Shown one piece after another: positions 26,985 through 37,792 of a stretch of 56,015 bases of DNA; positions within the stretch are counted from its first letter, which is position 1; every line of letters starts with the position of its first letter. The DNA lies in the NCBI GenBank assembly GCA_001970955.1, contig MPUH01000414.1, forward strand, positions 1 to 56,015. Reading direction: 5' to 3'. Source of the stretch: Stentor coeruleus (Eukaryota; Ciliophora; Heterotrichea; Heterotrichida; Stentoridae). Made by a program: the position numbers and the translations under genes. The notes beneath the pieces are model-generated. The model did no database searches, was not told the origin of the DNA, and saw only the letters and a list, made by a program, of their open reading frames with translations.

Positions 26985-27755
26985 TTAGCTTAAAGTCCTT
27001 CTTGCATCTATAGCCTTACTAGTCAGCCACTTGTTTTGAAATGTTCCTAATACAATACTATGGGACTTCAAATCAACTGAAGGTTTAGATCTAGGAGATT
27101 GCTTATATGTAAATTCAGACATAGTCGTACTCATCATAGAAGCTTCATCATTTCCAAAAGAATAATGAACATTTTTCAAATATCCAAGTGCTTTATCATC
27201 AAATGTTTGTCTTGGACCTTGTTGTTTCCCATATACTTTATTTATAGGCTGATATTTAACCCCTGTGCTTCCAAATGTGAAATGCCGTTTTTTTATATCC
27301 TCTGATACAAAAGGATCAAGGTTGTTAATATTATTTCCTAGATGCTGTTTGAAATTTTCTTGAGTTGTGGTCATGTTCTTTTTAGAATCAAATCCCATTA
27401 TAACCGATGAATCTTTATAAGGCCAATCAGCTTTTTCTACAACATAGAATTTTCCAGGAAGGGTGTTGGAAGTTTTCCATAAGGATTTGTTTGTCCCAAG
27501 GCTGACACTTGTTTTTTTAGCTTGTGGGGATATTGTTATGATTTCTGTTAGTTTTTTAGCTGAGTAAGTATCTTGGGAAACTGTACGATGAGCTGGGGAA
27601 TGCTCGCCTAAGACAAAATGTGAGTTTCGCATTGCTGAGACCATTGTTGAAGTGTCGTGCTGGGCAGTGAAGGGTTTACTGTAGATGCTTTGTTTGGTCA
27701 CAGTAATGAATGAAGGCTTGAAAGCTCCTATTCCATGTTTGTTATCATTAAACAT
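26985..27755 (-). CDS. axonemal-type repeat protein (possible microtubule inner protein)
   Basis: 256 residues. Five degenerate repeats share the pattern aromatic/hydrophobic-x-(Leu/Met/Phe)-Gly, then 7-10 residues, Ser/Thr, and an aromatic: Ser-His-Phe-Val-Leu-Gly near 45, Ser-Val-Ile-Met-Gly near 118, Arg-His-Phe-Thr-Phe-Gly near 162, Val-His-Tyr-Ser-Phe-Gly near 200, and His-Ser-Ile-Val-Leu-Gly near 236. Basic, low in acidic residues, no signal peptide, no membrane segment. Repeats of this kind occur in several proteins that line doublet microtubules of cilia; I infer that role from pattern and from the organism, not from a named family match. ATG at 27755. Confidence 0.6.
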   Translation of the reverse strand: MFNDNKHGIGAFKPSFITVTKQSIYSKPFTAQHDTSTMVSAMRNSHFVLGEHSPAHRTVSQDTYSAKKLTEIITISPQAKKTSVSLGTNKSLWKTSNTLPGKFYVVEKADWPYKDSSVIMGFDSKKNMTTTQENFKQHLGNNINNLDPFVSEDIKKRHFTFGSTGVKYQPINKVYGKQQGPRQTFDDKALGYLKNVHYSFGNDEASMMSTTMSEFTYKQSPRSKPSVDLKSHSIVLGTFQNKWLTSKAIDARRTLS

Positions 27756-28553
27756 GTAAATTATTTATTACTTAACGAATTGTTATAGGATATCTAGTTT
27801 TTTTTTGGGTGAAAAGGTTTTGTTTTTATGGGTAAAGTGTATAGATAATTTATATGAATTTAGATAAAATACTTATTGATTTGTTTAGTAAGTGAAGGGT
27901 TTGATTAGATTTTTTATTATGTGAAGTAGATGGTTAGAGATGATTTTTATACTTTTTTTAGTAATTTTACATAAAATTTATGGTTTTATTGAATTTGCAT
28001 TTCAGATTCGTATTGATAAAGCTTTTTGGATTTTATGATAGCGGAAAATTTATTATTAACGCTTATACTCTTGATAAATTTATAAGGATTGACTTGATAT
28101 TTTTTTTAGGACAAAATTTTTTGTGTATTACTTTTAAAATAAAATTCTGTTTAAGTTTGGATTGATACAGATCCAAGGACTAAAATCTTTTTACCTGACT
28201 TTTATGATATCTTCAAAGTGTTTTACATACCAGATTTGTAAAAGTTGTGCTAACTTCTACCTTCTCTGAACTTTTAAGACTTATAACAACATAGAGTAGT
28301 ATTTACATAAAAAATACATCCTGAGTATAGTTTTAAAAAATATCAATGTACTATGTTTAGCAATTTACTATCCCATATGCTAACATACTTTTTTATATCT
28401 GAAAAATAACTTTTATATAATAATTTTACTATCAAAACTACCAAAAAAAATTTACAAATTTAATATACCAATACATTATTATTTGAAAACCAAGTTACCT
28501 CCAAGTCAAAATTTCATAAAACTCCATAATAACTATTATCTTACCCATCTTTA
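27756..28553. other. intergenic, no gene accepted
   Basis: About 800 bases between two minus-strand genes. A 61-codon plus-strand ATG frame (27980-28165) is Phe/Ile/Leu-rich with no motif and is treated as chance in AT-rich DNA. 28,150-28,550 is C/A-rich on +, the 3' flank of NICN1. Confidence 0.5.
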
Positions 28554-29117
28554 CTACTGTAGTTGTGATACTTCAAGCCTTGTAACCTCAACAATCCCAT
28601 TCATCGTCTCTTCATAAGACACCAAATCAGATCCTGAAGCATTAGTCAGCGTCTCAATTTTCTCCTGTAATTTTTCCTTAAGTTTACAAAAAGCACTCGT
28701 AGGTTCATTCTTTTTAATCACAGGTTTTTCTCTAACTGTAAAACACTGAATATTCCTCAACGTAAAATCTCTCCAATTTGGTGATGGTTGATTAAGATAA
28801 ATTCGAAGTTCTTTGAAATATGTCGGGATGAAGTTTTCATTGAAAAAGTTACTAGGAATTATATACCAGTTCTCAGCATCATTTTCAAAATGTGGATAAT
28901 TCGTCAGTCTAAAATCAGATAAAATAGTTACCCATCGTCCTTCACGATTGATTTGCTGTATGTTTATCGAGCTTACATAATAGTTTTGAAACAAAATATA
29001 CTCGATTTTCTCATTCCTTTGACCAGTTATTGATATATAAGATGGACATGGTAAAGTTCCTTCTTTGATTATATTTGATATGATAATAGGTATAGTGTCG
29101 CAAAGGGAGTTTTCCAT
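28554..29117 (-). CDS. NICN1: nicolin-1 (tubulin polyglutamylase complex subunit)
   Basis: 187 residues, ATG at 29117. The central 100 residues match the order of nicolin-1: a Phe-x-Asn-Tyr-Tyr strand, then Trp-Val-Thr-x-Leu-x-Asp, a Pro-His acidic loop ending before a Tyr-Ile-Ile segment, and the hallmark Glu-Leu-Arg-Ile-Tyr-Leu-x-Gln-Pro-Ser-Pro-x-Trp followed by Phe-Thr-Leu. This is a jelly-roll-like fold. Nicolin-1 is a subunit of the TTLL1 polyglutamylase complex that adds glutamate chains to tubulin on axonemes; the function is transferred. The C-terminal 50 residues are a predicted coiled coil. The gene starts 30 bases after the BEACH gene's stop on the same strand, so the two may be co-transcribed. 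Confidence 0.82.
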   Translation of the reverse strand: MENSLCDTIPIIISNIIKEGTLPCPSYISITGQRNEKIEYILFQNYYVSSINIQQINREGRWVTILSDFRLTNYPHFENDAENWYIIPSNFFNENFIPTYFKELRIYLNQPSPNWRDFTLRNIQCFTVREKPVIKKNEPTSAFCKLKEKLQEKIETLTNASGSDLVSYEETMNGIVEVTRLEVSQLQ

Positions 29118-29147
29118 TTTCTAATAGATAAGAAATTTTATTATTAT

Positions 29148-32100
29148 TTATGCGAACTGTTGGATGATTTTTATAGTATTCAAACTATCGTTTTTGTTTT
29201 GTATACGGAGGATGTTTATAACTGTCCTACTTTCTTTATTAATAACAAAAGTTATAAACTCTTCATCTTTTGATATACAAACCGCGAGGACTGTATTTTC
29301 AACACTTTGATACATGAGGTTTTCTAGACCATTCCCCCCATCAAATACATCTAAAAAAGCTATAGACTTGTTACTGCCTGTTAAAAGATACTCACCTGTT
29401 TTATCGAATTGCATACACCATACATCTTCTGCACCTGGTCTTGAATCAGACCAGCTTTCTCCATTTATAGTATAAATAACAGTTACTTCTTTTTCCATAT
29501 AAGCAACAGCAATGATCCCTATTTCACTTAAAGCCATAACTCGTGCAGGTAAATTGTCTGGTTCAGTAATTTTTCTTAGTAACTCAGCATTTCTTATATC
29601 ATGCATTAATATAATCCCATTAGCACTTAAAGATAAAACAATTTGAAAATTCTCACTAGCTTGTATTTGTCTTATAGAACTATTATGTCCAAGATATACA
29701 TTCCAGATTTTGATATTTAAATCTTCACCAATCCAACTTATAACAGAACTGTCTAAGCTTCCTGTAAACAAAGTACAAACTGTTGAATGGACACAAGTGA
29801 CTAGACCGCAATGATATTTGACTGATTTTTTGAGTTCACCTTTAAGACTATTGAATTTAAAAGTATTATCTGTATGAAAAGCTGATACTAAATATTTATC
29901 TTCCCAAATACAAAACTGATATTGTCCTATATCTAAGACCATTTTAATGTCGATTTTGGGTAAAGTTGACTTCCAGCTTTGATACTCAAGCCAATTCTCA
30001 CAAGAGAAAATGCTAAACCCTTCAAGCTCAGTAGATTCATGTCTTTGGCCGAATTCCATTGAACTTTCCCATTTGACTTTTAGCAAATAATACTTATCAT
30101 ATTTATTGTCCCATTTTACAGCAAGCAAATATCCTGATGTTGGTATTAAAGCGAAAATCCTCCCAACTTCATCAATTTTTATTGTGGTTTTTACTTCCTG
30201 CTCCACTACTCCTGTTTTAACAGCTTTTTTTGACTTTTTTTCCTCATCCATTTTTGTTTTTTGCAAGTATTTTTCAAAAACACTAACTTTTGTTGGGGCT
30301 ATATATTTTTTCTGCACATGAGGTTTTAAAAATAGTTTTGCTGGTGTTTGGCCGAAATGATAAGCTTGTTCTATCATACCTTTTTTTATAAAATCATCAA
30401 GGCCATCACTACAAGCTTTAGCAAAATCTTCTTCATATGATACAGAAAAAAAGATGTTTAAGTTATTTGCAGCTTCACGACCTGTTTGTTTATACCCAAA
30501 AATCAAGTCAAGCCAATTGTGTAGTTCTTCAGTTGTGTATTGACTTTCTAAGCATTTTCTATGTTTTCTTATGAAGTCGTAGTTGTTTTTTGCCCAGGGT
30601 GGGAATTCGAAATCGTTGACTTCCTGGCCGTTTTGTCTTATGCCGAATTTGTTTTTATTTGTGTTGAAAAGAAAATCAGGGAAATCAAAAAGTTCTGGGA
30701 CTAGTTCTTTAACATCACCATTGTTACTTGTACAACTTTTCCAAGCATTATCCATTGAGATAAAAAGTCTATCAGGGACATCAAAAGTATTACTTTGTAA
30801 TAAACGAGCTTGGGTTGAATATGGCTCTATACGAACTAAATAGTGTAAAACAACTCCACCACTAGAATAATGAGATCCATAATTAAAAGGAGTTATCTCA
30901 TCTTCTTGAAATTGAAAATAGTTTCTATGAAGCTCTTCTCGACGAATTGGATCTTGAGCACCTATAGGCCATTTGAAATTCCTATAAACATTTGGATCTG
31001 TTATATCAAGTTTATCTGATGTATAATCTCGTAATATCCAAGGGAATACAGGATATTGGGATAAATCATGAAATGATCTTGATGCTAGTTTGTTAAGGGC
31101 AAGTAAGTATTCAAAATTATCTAATTTATTTTCAAGCCACTTTTTTGTATATGATTTAACGATTTTCGAAGTTATAACTGGGATTATAGTTACGTTTCTC
31201 CATTTCTTTAATGAGTAAAATAATTCTTTTCTGATCTCAGGGGTAAAAACATTGAAATAATAACTTTTGCCTGATTTGAGGTAGATTTCTAGAGCTGTGT
31301 GTTGATGCATAAATCTTCTACAGATTATTTCTGAGATTTCATTGCTTTCCCATATACGCTTGCATTCTTTTTTTTGATGAGTAAACTCTAAAGCACTAAA
31401 TGGATATTTGCCTTCAGGTTTTGTCTTACCTTCACTTGTATAAACTAAATGGTTGCCATGAAGTTCAAGACTACCATAATAAGACCCTTTGATAGTTATC
31501 CTCTCACATTCAATAATCCTCGAGTTTGCAGGTAAGTCATATTGTGTTTCATACTCTTCTATAACAACATTCTCACCTTCAGAACCTTCATTATCATTTT
31601 CTTCAATCAATTGCGATGATATCTCGCCAGATTTCTCAATAATCGACTCAAAATATGCCATTGAAAACGACCTCATAAAATTTTTCTCAGGACTCCAAGT
31701 TATAGGTAGCCTCCTACTAGTCCTTAAGCTTTCATTCTTACAAGCTTTAGTAAGCCTATATCTATTTTTATTATCAAAATATGGTCTTACCTTAAAACAA
31801 GTCGCACGTTCAGTGCTCAAAATGGCTTTTTGTCTTTTCATATTCCTCAAATACCCTTTATATCTTTTAGCTATATGTAAAATATTCAGATTTCTTGTAT
31901 CATTAAAATTCTTAAGCCAGTCGCTATCAAAAATTTTAGTAAAAGTTTTAATTTTCCCTCCATAATCAGAAAAAGATGCACTACGTAATTGTTGATCTTC
32001 TATCATTAAAGGAATTTGTTTTATACTTCTTTTTTTAGCATTTATAAAGAAATTATGCAACATACTACGAGTGAATTTCATCCAATTAGGGTGTTTTAGT

Positions 32101-35100
32101 TGGGATGGGTATAAAGCATCAGGTCGAAGGGTTTCTTTTATTAATTCTTTCAAGCTAATTGAGTCCATACTAGATTTTCTTTTGCTTGATGAACTTTCGA
32201 TACTTAATGACATATTATTTTTATCATCAGTGTCATAGATTATGCTATTTTGGGTCCTTTTAAGACTTTCTTTGTCGTCTATGAGTTTTTTTATGTCTTG
32301 TTCGGTAAAAGACTCGACAAGGTACTCGATTTTGCTAATCACACTGGTTTTTTGAATAAATTTATTAAGCCAGATGTTCTCGTCAAGATAAAAAGATTCG
32401 CTTAAGTTGTAGAAAATTTCGATAATTAGCATATCTTCATTACTGAGCCTTTTATCTGTCTTTGGCATCAAAATAAGGTTATTTTTAAATACAATTTTTT
32501 TCAGTAACTTAACGTAAGATTTTAAATGACTTTTATTCAATGCTCTAAACATAAGACTAATCCCAGATCTAAGCACCACATTTTCTTTAAACTCTTTTGA
32601 GTTTGCTTTACCCTTATTTGCCACTTGTTCAGAAGCTGACATATTAAAACTAAGTAATGAGTTATTAATGCCGAAATTCACAATTAAATCAAAAATATCA
32701 TAAAAGTCTTTAGTTCCAAGAAGTTCTGGGTTAAGGTCATCAAGTAATTGAATAAACTCCGAATAATAATCCCCACGAAGTAAAATTTGAGATTTGCAAT
32801 AATCTTCAGTAAGTTTCTTAATAAGCCTCAATACAAAACAATCATTATTAAACAAAGGTCCTGAAGGTTGAATTTCATTAATAAGTTCTTTAAGTTTAAC
32901 TAATTCTTTAAGCCTAACAGATTTTAGATTCTGATCCATAGGGAAAAAAGTTGAATTACATAAACATAAAAGATCATTAGCATTTTTATTGTTTTGGATT
33001 GTGCATATAAGCCAATTAGGAAAATATGTACTTTGGACAATATAAGGTTGAAGTTTGTTGATATGTTGCTCAATAAGTGATGTATAAAAAAGTAAATCTG
33101 ATCCAGGCTCAGCATATCTTATCCTGTTTGTTATTATATCAAGTAAGTTAACTTTGAAATTCTTATGTAATGCTTCTATACAAATAACTTCAAATATTGT
33201 TTGGATTATTTCAGGGTCAACATTTTTTGTTGGCAAAATATGATCTAGGAATTGGACTATTTTCAAATACCTGTCGATTTCGTAAAGGTTTTCACCAGGG
33301 AGTTTTGATAGTTTTTCCATATCTTTTGATATAACTTTAATTATTTGTTTTTGAAAATGGAGCTCAGTTTGGTCTAATAAGTAGATTATCCCAGCTTCTA
33401 AATGATCTTTTAAGACTAAACCTTCAATCCTTGTATGGATTATATTTAATAAAGCTTCTAATGCATCATAAGATTTATCTTTATTCATCTGAACCAATAA
33501 ATAACTCACAGCTTCAATACTTTTATCATTCATTTTAATAGGCAAATACGACTCAAAAAGAGACTGTATTTCTATAATACTTAAATTTCTTATATGCCTA
33601 TATACAACATATAAATTCTCTCTATCACATTCCATAGATGTTTTAATATACCCAAGCAACGAGTTAATATGTTTGATTTTTTCAGTTTTTTGCAAATTTT
33701 CTAAGCTTTCATTTTGTAGAAAAATCTTTAATAAAGACGACCTAAGTTTATCATCTCTTAAGCTCATAATAATCTTAACCACATTTTCAGTTAATTGAGG
33801 AAACAGTCTTACTGATACTAAAAAATACCCTAAAAGCTGGATGAATTCAGAATTTATTATATCAGGGGACTGTGTACTTAAGAATATTTTCAATATTATA
33901 TTTGTTATAGTGACGATTTCCTCTTCAGATTGATCTTCTATGTTGATTAATGGTAAAAATATTTTTATCCCTCCATTGATTTTTATAGACTCAAATATAC
34001 TAACTCCATTAAACCTTAAGGATTTATCTTCAGATGTGTTTTTATAAACCCATATCGGGTCTTTAAGATTAGGTTGCCATTCAAAAATCAGCGATTTTTT
34101 CATATCTTTAAAATTCTTATGTTCTTCACAACGTAATACGCTGGAACTTATAAACAAATTTTGTTGTAGTGAGATTTTATAGAAATCCCTACATTCGATT
34201 TCTGAAAAAGTTTTGTATATTATAAAAAGTGCAGACATTTTCCCTTCAAAGCCGAGTTTTTTATCGAAATTATTCCCACAAATCATATGCGTGAAAACTT
34301 TACCATCATATTTTGAGTTCTCAGGTTTAATTGGATAATCTTCATATACATCATTAACACAAACCGAGACTTTTGATTTGTTTCTAAGAGTTGATTTCTT
34401 AGTTCTAATGCTAATACATACAAAATTCCAATCATCAATACTAAGTGGGCAATTTGCTACATGTTTTCCACCTCCAACTTTGACTTCAAGTTTTTGGTTG
34501 TTGATTTCTATACTTATTTGTAAAACTTTATCACGAGATAATTGTAAAAATACTGAATTTTTTAATGAAGAAGGTCTTATCCAAGTTAAAATCGACACTT
34601 TTCCTATAGAAGTACTACTAGTTGAAGGACATAAATGTTCGATATACCCATTATCAGTAAAATAAAAGTAATTTGTTGGGGTGATTATATCTTTTTTACT
34701 ATCAGGATTAAATATTGCTTGACCTATCGCCTGTAAAAGGATAAGTTTTTTTTTACGATTTATAGTCGATTTTATTACACTCAAAAGCTTGTTTAGTCCT
34801 TGTGGGGGTAGATGAAATGGCATAACTTTAGCCAAGACTTTTTCAAAAAAGTCAGAATCCTCAATGTCGTTTGTATTAGAAAAATACTTTAAAATTATGT
34901 CAAAAGCGTTGTAATGGGCAAGATATGGGATTTCAATTTCTTTGTGGAATTGGTGAATGATTCTTTCTTTGGCGATTTTAAAAGACTCTTTATCAGAGTT
35001 TGTTGTAAGGATTTGAAATATTAGTGGTATAGCTTGAGGGATTATGATTCTATTAGAAATTTTTAGATCTTCAGTTCCATATAATATGCGTTCTGTTGGG

Positions 35101-37184
35101 TTTAAACAAACTCCAGATATATCTTCGGTTATACTTTTAAGGTTTTTACTGCTTAAAAAATCAGCTAAAGTGTTGAAATCGATTTCTTCCATATGTCTGT
35201 TTGTTATAAAACCACTTAAAAATAAACTTTTTACACAGTTCATCACTATTTCCCATAACGGGACAAGACTGTTTTGATCTTTCATAATCTCTGGGTTAAT
35301 TTTTTGTTTAAGGACAATCAGCCCACCACAGCTAAGAAAATTCCTTTTACAATCAGAACTTTGTTTAAAAACCTCATAAAGAACTGTTAAATATTTTATA
35401 AGGGCACAATTATCACTTGACTTTTTTATAAGTTCTTTATAATGTTTATGATTTATAGGGGAATTTAATTGAAGAATTTTTTTTACAAGTTCCATGTAAC
35501 TTGGATTTTCAAGTATTGCTTTACTGTCGATATCTTGAAGAAAATTTGGATATTCAATATGTTTAAGAGTATTCAAACTCAAAAGCTGGCTTATCAAATT
35601 AAATATAAGTTCTGATGATTTAAGGTCGTTTAAACTAGGAAGTGTTTGTTTGACTCTTTCGATAAACTTTGTTATTAATCCTTCTTTAATCGCATCACGT
35701 AAAAATGAATTCGGATCTTTTTGCATTTCAGGAATCCAACTTATAAGTTTTTTTAAATACTCGGAATTTGAATAGTTATTAAAAGTTGCATCTATAAAAC
35801 CTTGTGTCAAAGATTGGGTGAAGTTTCGATTTCGGCATAGTGAATCCCAAATAACTCGCCAATAATTTAAAGCTGAATTTGCTAAAGATAGTAATGAATT
35901 GTCTATGAACTCTATAATAAAAAGTTCTTTTTTTAAAAGTAAATCAATAAGCCCTGCTTCTTTCATAATAGCAATCCTTTTATCTTCATCAGTTTTTTTA
36001 CCTGAGGATTTCGTGAATTCGGCTAAGAAGAAAATGCTGTAATATTGAATTTGTAGCGTATTTGCCAGATTGAATTTTAGGGTATTAGTATTTGATAGTT
36101 CTGTAAAAAGTTGATTAAACAAGGAAACACAGAGTTTTTCTATAGTGTCTGAGTTTTGGCTATGGGTTTCAGCATTTGCTAATTCAAAAAAAAGCTTGAA
36201 AACACTAGAAAACAACCTACCAATAGGTTTTGGGTCTTTATGGAAATCGTCACATGGCTCATCATGGCTATATTCTATAAATTTCCCACAAACCCAAGCG
36301 AAAATGCTCAGAAATTGTTGGCTGCATAGTTCAAAAACCTGAATACAAGCTTTGATTTGATTTTTATAAACTTTATTAAGCATGTCAAATACTAAAATCA
36401 GCTTTTCTATCGCTAAAAGGTATGAGTTCTCACAAGGGTTAACCTTAAGCAATAAATTAGCCAGATAATGAAAAAGCCCTAATAATTTCATAACATTTTG
36501 GCATTTAGAATGAGCCTGAATCCTTGATAATGTTCTTAAAGCATAATAACAAAGGTCTTTTTCTTGTATATTTTCTTGTAAACTTCCGCTTTTGATAAGA
36601 GAAATTTCTTCGTCTTCAATAAAAGTTTCAAAGTAAATCGGGTGTAAGTTATAAGCGCAGTCTAATAGAGAAAAGCATGCACTACAAATTAGTTCACCAC
36701 TTTTGTCATCAGATTTTTCAGTAAGCAATTCAAGAATTCGGATGAAAAGGAGTTCGAAATTACGAAAAAGCTTAGGATCAGGTTCTTGGATGATAAGAGA
36801 GTTGTAGAATTTGGGGAAGATATTTTTTATTGATTGGATTAAAAGCTTGCTTTTTTTTCTTTTGAGCATTTTGGGATCTTTGGTTAAGATACTGACGTAA
36901 ACATAAAGAAGAGAATAATTGTCATAGATTAATAACTCATTGAGCATTTCTGAAGATAATAAGGAACTAAACAGTTCTTGTGCTGTAGTTTCAATTCTTT
37001 TTTTAGCATCTTTTGGGAGGTTCATCAGTGACCCAGTATCGTTGATGATTTTCTGCTCCAAACATTGGATAAAGTTTAGAAATGATTTTTGGTCTTTGGT
37101 ACTCTTGTAAAATTCTAACCTTAAATCTAAAGAGTCATTTGACTCATTGGAGACTAATGATCTTGGCAACGAAGGTCTAGACAT
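29148..37184 (-). CDS. giant BEACH-domain protein (PH-BEACH-WD40)
   Basis: 2678 residues, one uninterrupted frame. Residues 1-830 are armadillo/HEAT-like helices. About 835-990 is a concanavalin A/laminin-G-like sandwich (Val-Ser-Ile-Leu-Thr-Trp-Ile-Arg). 1000-1850 is more helical repeat. About 1885-1985 is the PH-like domain. The BEACH domain spans about 2015-2285, with Asp-Leu-Ser-Gln-Tyr-Pro-Val-Phe-Pro-Trp, His-Tyr-Ser-Ser-Gly-Gly-Val-Val-Leu, Glu-Leu-Phe-Asp-Phe-Pro-Asp-Phe-Leu, Phe-Glu-Phe-Pro-Pro-Trp-Ala and Trp-Leu-Asp-Leu-Ile-Phe-Gly-Tyr-Lys-Gln. The rest is a WD40 propeller. This is the architecture of neurobeachin, LRBA and related proteins, which organise vesicle traffic and lysosome-related compartments. 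The choice among subfamilies is not settled. No kinase-anchoring helix could be recognised. It is the largest gene here and intronless. Confidence 0.93.
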   Translation of the reverse strand: MSRPSLPRSLVSNESNDSLDLRLEFYKSTKDQKSFLNFIQCLEQKIINDTGSLMNLPKDAKKRIETTAQELFSSLLSSEMLNELLIYDNYSLLYVYVSILTKDPKMLKRKKSKLLIQSIKNIFPKFYNSLIIQEPDPKLFRNFELLFIRILELLTEKSDDKSGELICSACFSLLDCAYNLHPIYFETFIEDEEISLIKSGSLQENIQEKDLCYYALRTLSRIQAHSKCQNVMKLLGLFHYLANLLLKVNPCENSYLLAIEKLILVFDMLNKVYKNQIKACIQVFELCSQQFLSIFAWVCGKFIEYSHDEPCDDFHKDPKPIGRLFSSVFKLFFELANAETHSQNSDTIEKLCVSLFNQLFTELSNTNTLKFNLANTLQIQYYSIFFLAEFTKSSGKKTDEDKRIAIMKEAGLIDLLLKKELFIIEFIDNSLLSLANSALNYWRVIWDSLCRNRNFTQSLTQGFIDATFNNYSNSEYLKKLISWIPEMQKDPNSFLRDAIKEGLITKFIERVKQTLPSLNDLKSSELIFNLISQLLSLNTLKHIEYPNFLQDIDSKAILENPSYMELVKKILQLNSPINHKHYKELIKKSSDNCALIKYLTVLYEVFKQSSDCKRNFLSCGGLIVLKQKINPEIMKDQNSLVPLWEIVMNCVKSLFLSGFITNRHMEEIDFNTLADFLSSKNLKSITEDISGVCLNPTERILYGTEDLKISNRIIIPQAIPLIFQILTTNSDKESFKIAKERIIHQFHKEIEIPYLAHYNAFDIILKYFSNTNDIEDSDFFEKVLAKVMPFHLPPQGLNKLLSVIKSTINRKKKLILLQAIGQAIFNPDSKKDIITPTNYFYFTDNGYIEHLCPSTSSTSIGKVSILTWIRPSSLKNSVFLQLSRDKVLQISIEINNQKLEVKVGGGKHVANCPLSIDDWNFVCISIRTKKSTLRNKSKVSVCVNDVYEDYPIKPENSKYDGKVFTHMICGNNFDKKLGFEGKMSALFIIYKTFSEIECRDFYKISLQQNLFISSSVLRCEEHKNFKDMKKSLIFEWQPNLKDPIWVYKNTSEDKSLRFNGVSIFESIKINGGIKIFLPLINIEDQSEEEIVTITNIILKIFLSTQSPDIINSEFIQLLGYFLVSVRLFPQLTENVVKIIMSLRDDKLRSSLLKIFLQNESLENLQKTEKIKHINSLLGYIKTSMECDRENLYVVYRHIRNLSIIEIQSLFESYLPIKMNDKSIEAVSYLLVQMNKDKSYDALEALLNIIHTRIEGLVLKDHLEAGIIYLLDQTELHFQKQIIKVISKDMEKLSKLPGENLYEIDRYLKIVQFLDHILPTKNVDPEIIQTIFEVICIEALHKNFKVNLLDIITNRIRYAEPGSDLLFYTSLIEQHINKLQPYIVQSTYFPNWLICTIQNNKNANDLLCLCNSTFFPMDQNLKSVRLKELVKLKELINEIQPSGPLFNNDCFVLRLIKKLTEDYCKSQILLRGDYYSEFIQLLDDLNPELLGTKDFYDIFDLIVNFGINNSLLSFNMSASEQVANKGKANSKEFKENVVLRSGISLMFRALNKSHLKSYVKLLKKIVFKNNLILMPKTDKRLSNEDMLIIEIFYNLSESFYLDENIWLNKFIQKTSVISKIEYLVESFTEQDIKKLIDDKESLKRTQNSIIYDTDDKNNMSLSIESSSSKRKSSMDSISLKELIKETLRPDALYPSQLKHPNWMKFTRSMLHNFFINAKKRSIKQIPLMIEDQQLRSASFSDYGGKIKTFTKIFDSDWLKNFNDTRNLNILHIAKRYKGYLRNMKRQKAILSTERATCFKVRPYFDNKNRYRLTKACKNESLRTSRRLPITWSPEKNFMRSFSMAYFESIIEKSGEISSQLIEENDNEGSEGENVVIEEYETQYDLPANSRIIECERITIKGSYYGSLELHGNHLVYTSEGKTKPEGKYPFSALEFTHQKKECKRIWESNEISEIICRRFMHQHTALEIYLKSGKSYYFNVFTPEIRKELFYSLKKWRNVTIIPVITSKIVKSYTKKWLENKLDNFEYLLALNKLASRSFHDLSQYPVFPWILRDYTSDKLDITDPNVYRNFKWPIGAQDPIRREELHRNYFQFQEDEITPFNYGSHYSSGGVVLHYLVRIEPYSTQARLLQSNTFDVPDRLFISMDNAWKSCTSNNGDVKELVPELFDFPDFLFNTNKNKFGIRQNGQEVNDFEFPPWAKNNYDFIRKHRKCLESQYTTEELHNWLDLIFGYKQTGREAANNLNIFFSVSYEEDFAKACSDGLDDFIKKGMIEQAYHFGQTPAKLFLKPHVQKKYIAPTKVSVFEKYLQKTKMDEEKKSKKAVKTGVVEQEVKTTIKIDEVGRIFALIPTSGYLLAVKWDNKYDKYYLLKVKWESSMEFGQRHESTELEGFSIFSCENWLEYQSWKSTLPKIDIKMVLDIGQYQFCIWEDKYLVSAFHTDNTFKFNSLKGELKKSVKYHCGLVTCVHSTVCTLFTGSLDSSVISWIGEDLNIKIWNVYLGHNSSIRQIQASENFQIVLSLSANGIILMHDIRNAELLRKITEPDNLPARVMALSEIGIIAVAYMEKEVTVIYTINGESWSDSRPGAEDVWCMQFDKTGEYLLTGSNKSIAFLDVFDGGNGLENLMYQSVENTVLAVCISKDEEFITFVINKESRTVINILRIQNKNDSLNTIKIIQQFA

Positions 37185-37792
37185 TTTTATAAAAATTAGT
37201 TGAGTTTTTCTGTGGAGGAGGACTTGTTTTGGAATATGTGTTGAATAGTTTGGTGGTTTTTTAGGTATGGAGATAAAAGAATAAGTAAAGTATATAAAAA
37301 ATGCTAAATATTATTATATGATAGGTTTGATAAGGCTAATAAAAAGATAAAAATAATATATTTTAAACTAAAGAAATATGCAATTTGAGAGAGATTTTAA
37401 TCTAGAATATAAAATTATAAAACTCTTATTGTTTAAGTAAATAATTAACGAAAAAAGTAATCTCTATCTTATACATGATAATATTATTTAACAAAAACCT
37501 TTAATTATTACTAAATTACACATCTAAAAACCTATAATTACCTCATCCCATCTTCTTTTGTTTCATCTAAAATCAAACTACTTTCCAATATACCCAATTT
37601 CTTCTTACCCAAAGTTTTAAATCTAACAAAATAAAATTTCCCTTATTCTAGCATTCCTTCAATTTTTATTCTTCCCTAGCAATCCTTATAATTTTTCATA
37701 ACCTTTTACACCTTTAATAATCCTAAATCTTCTCTCACAACCAAAAACTTTCAGTAAATTTAAATTTTTGAATAAGTTACATAGTATATTAA
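37185..37792. promoter_or_regulatory. divergent spacer between BEACH and EF-hand genes
   Basis: No gene seen. Composition mirrors the two start regions: G-rich on + next to the minus-strand BEACH gene (37,190-37,290) and C/T-rich, almost G-free, from 37,540 to 37,770 before the EF-hand gene. Both promoters must lie here. Confidence 0.5.

Noticed and set aside
27980..28165. 61-codon plus-strand ORF
   Set aside because: Phe/Ile/Leu-rich and featureless; typical of chance frames in AT-rich DNA.
28554..37184. Numerous plus-strand ORFs of 60-160 codons inside the BEACH gene
   Set aside because: They are antisense shadows of a continuous conserved protein and have no motifs.
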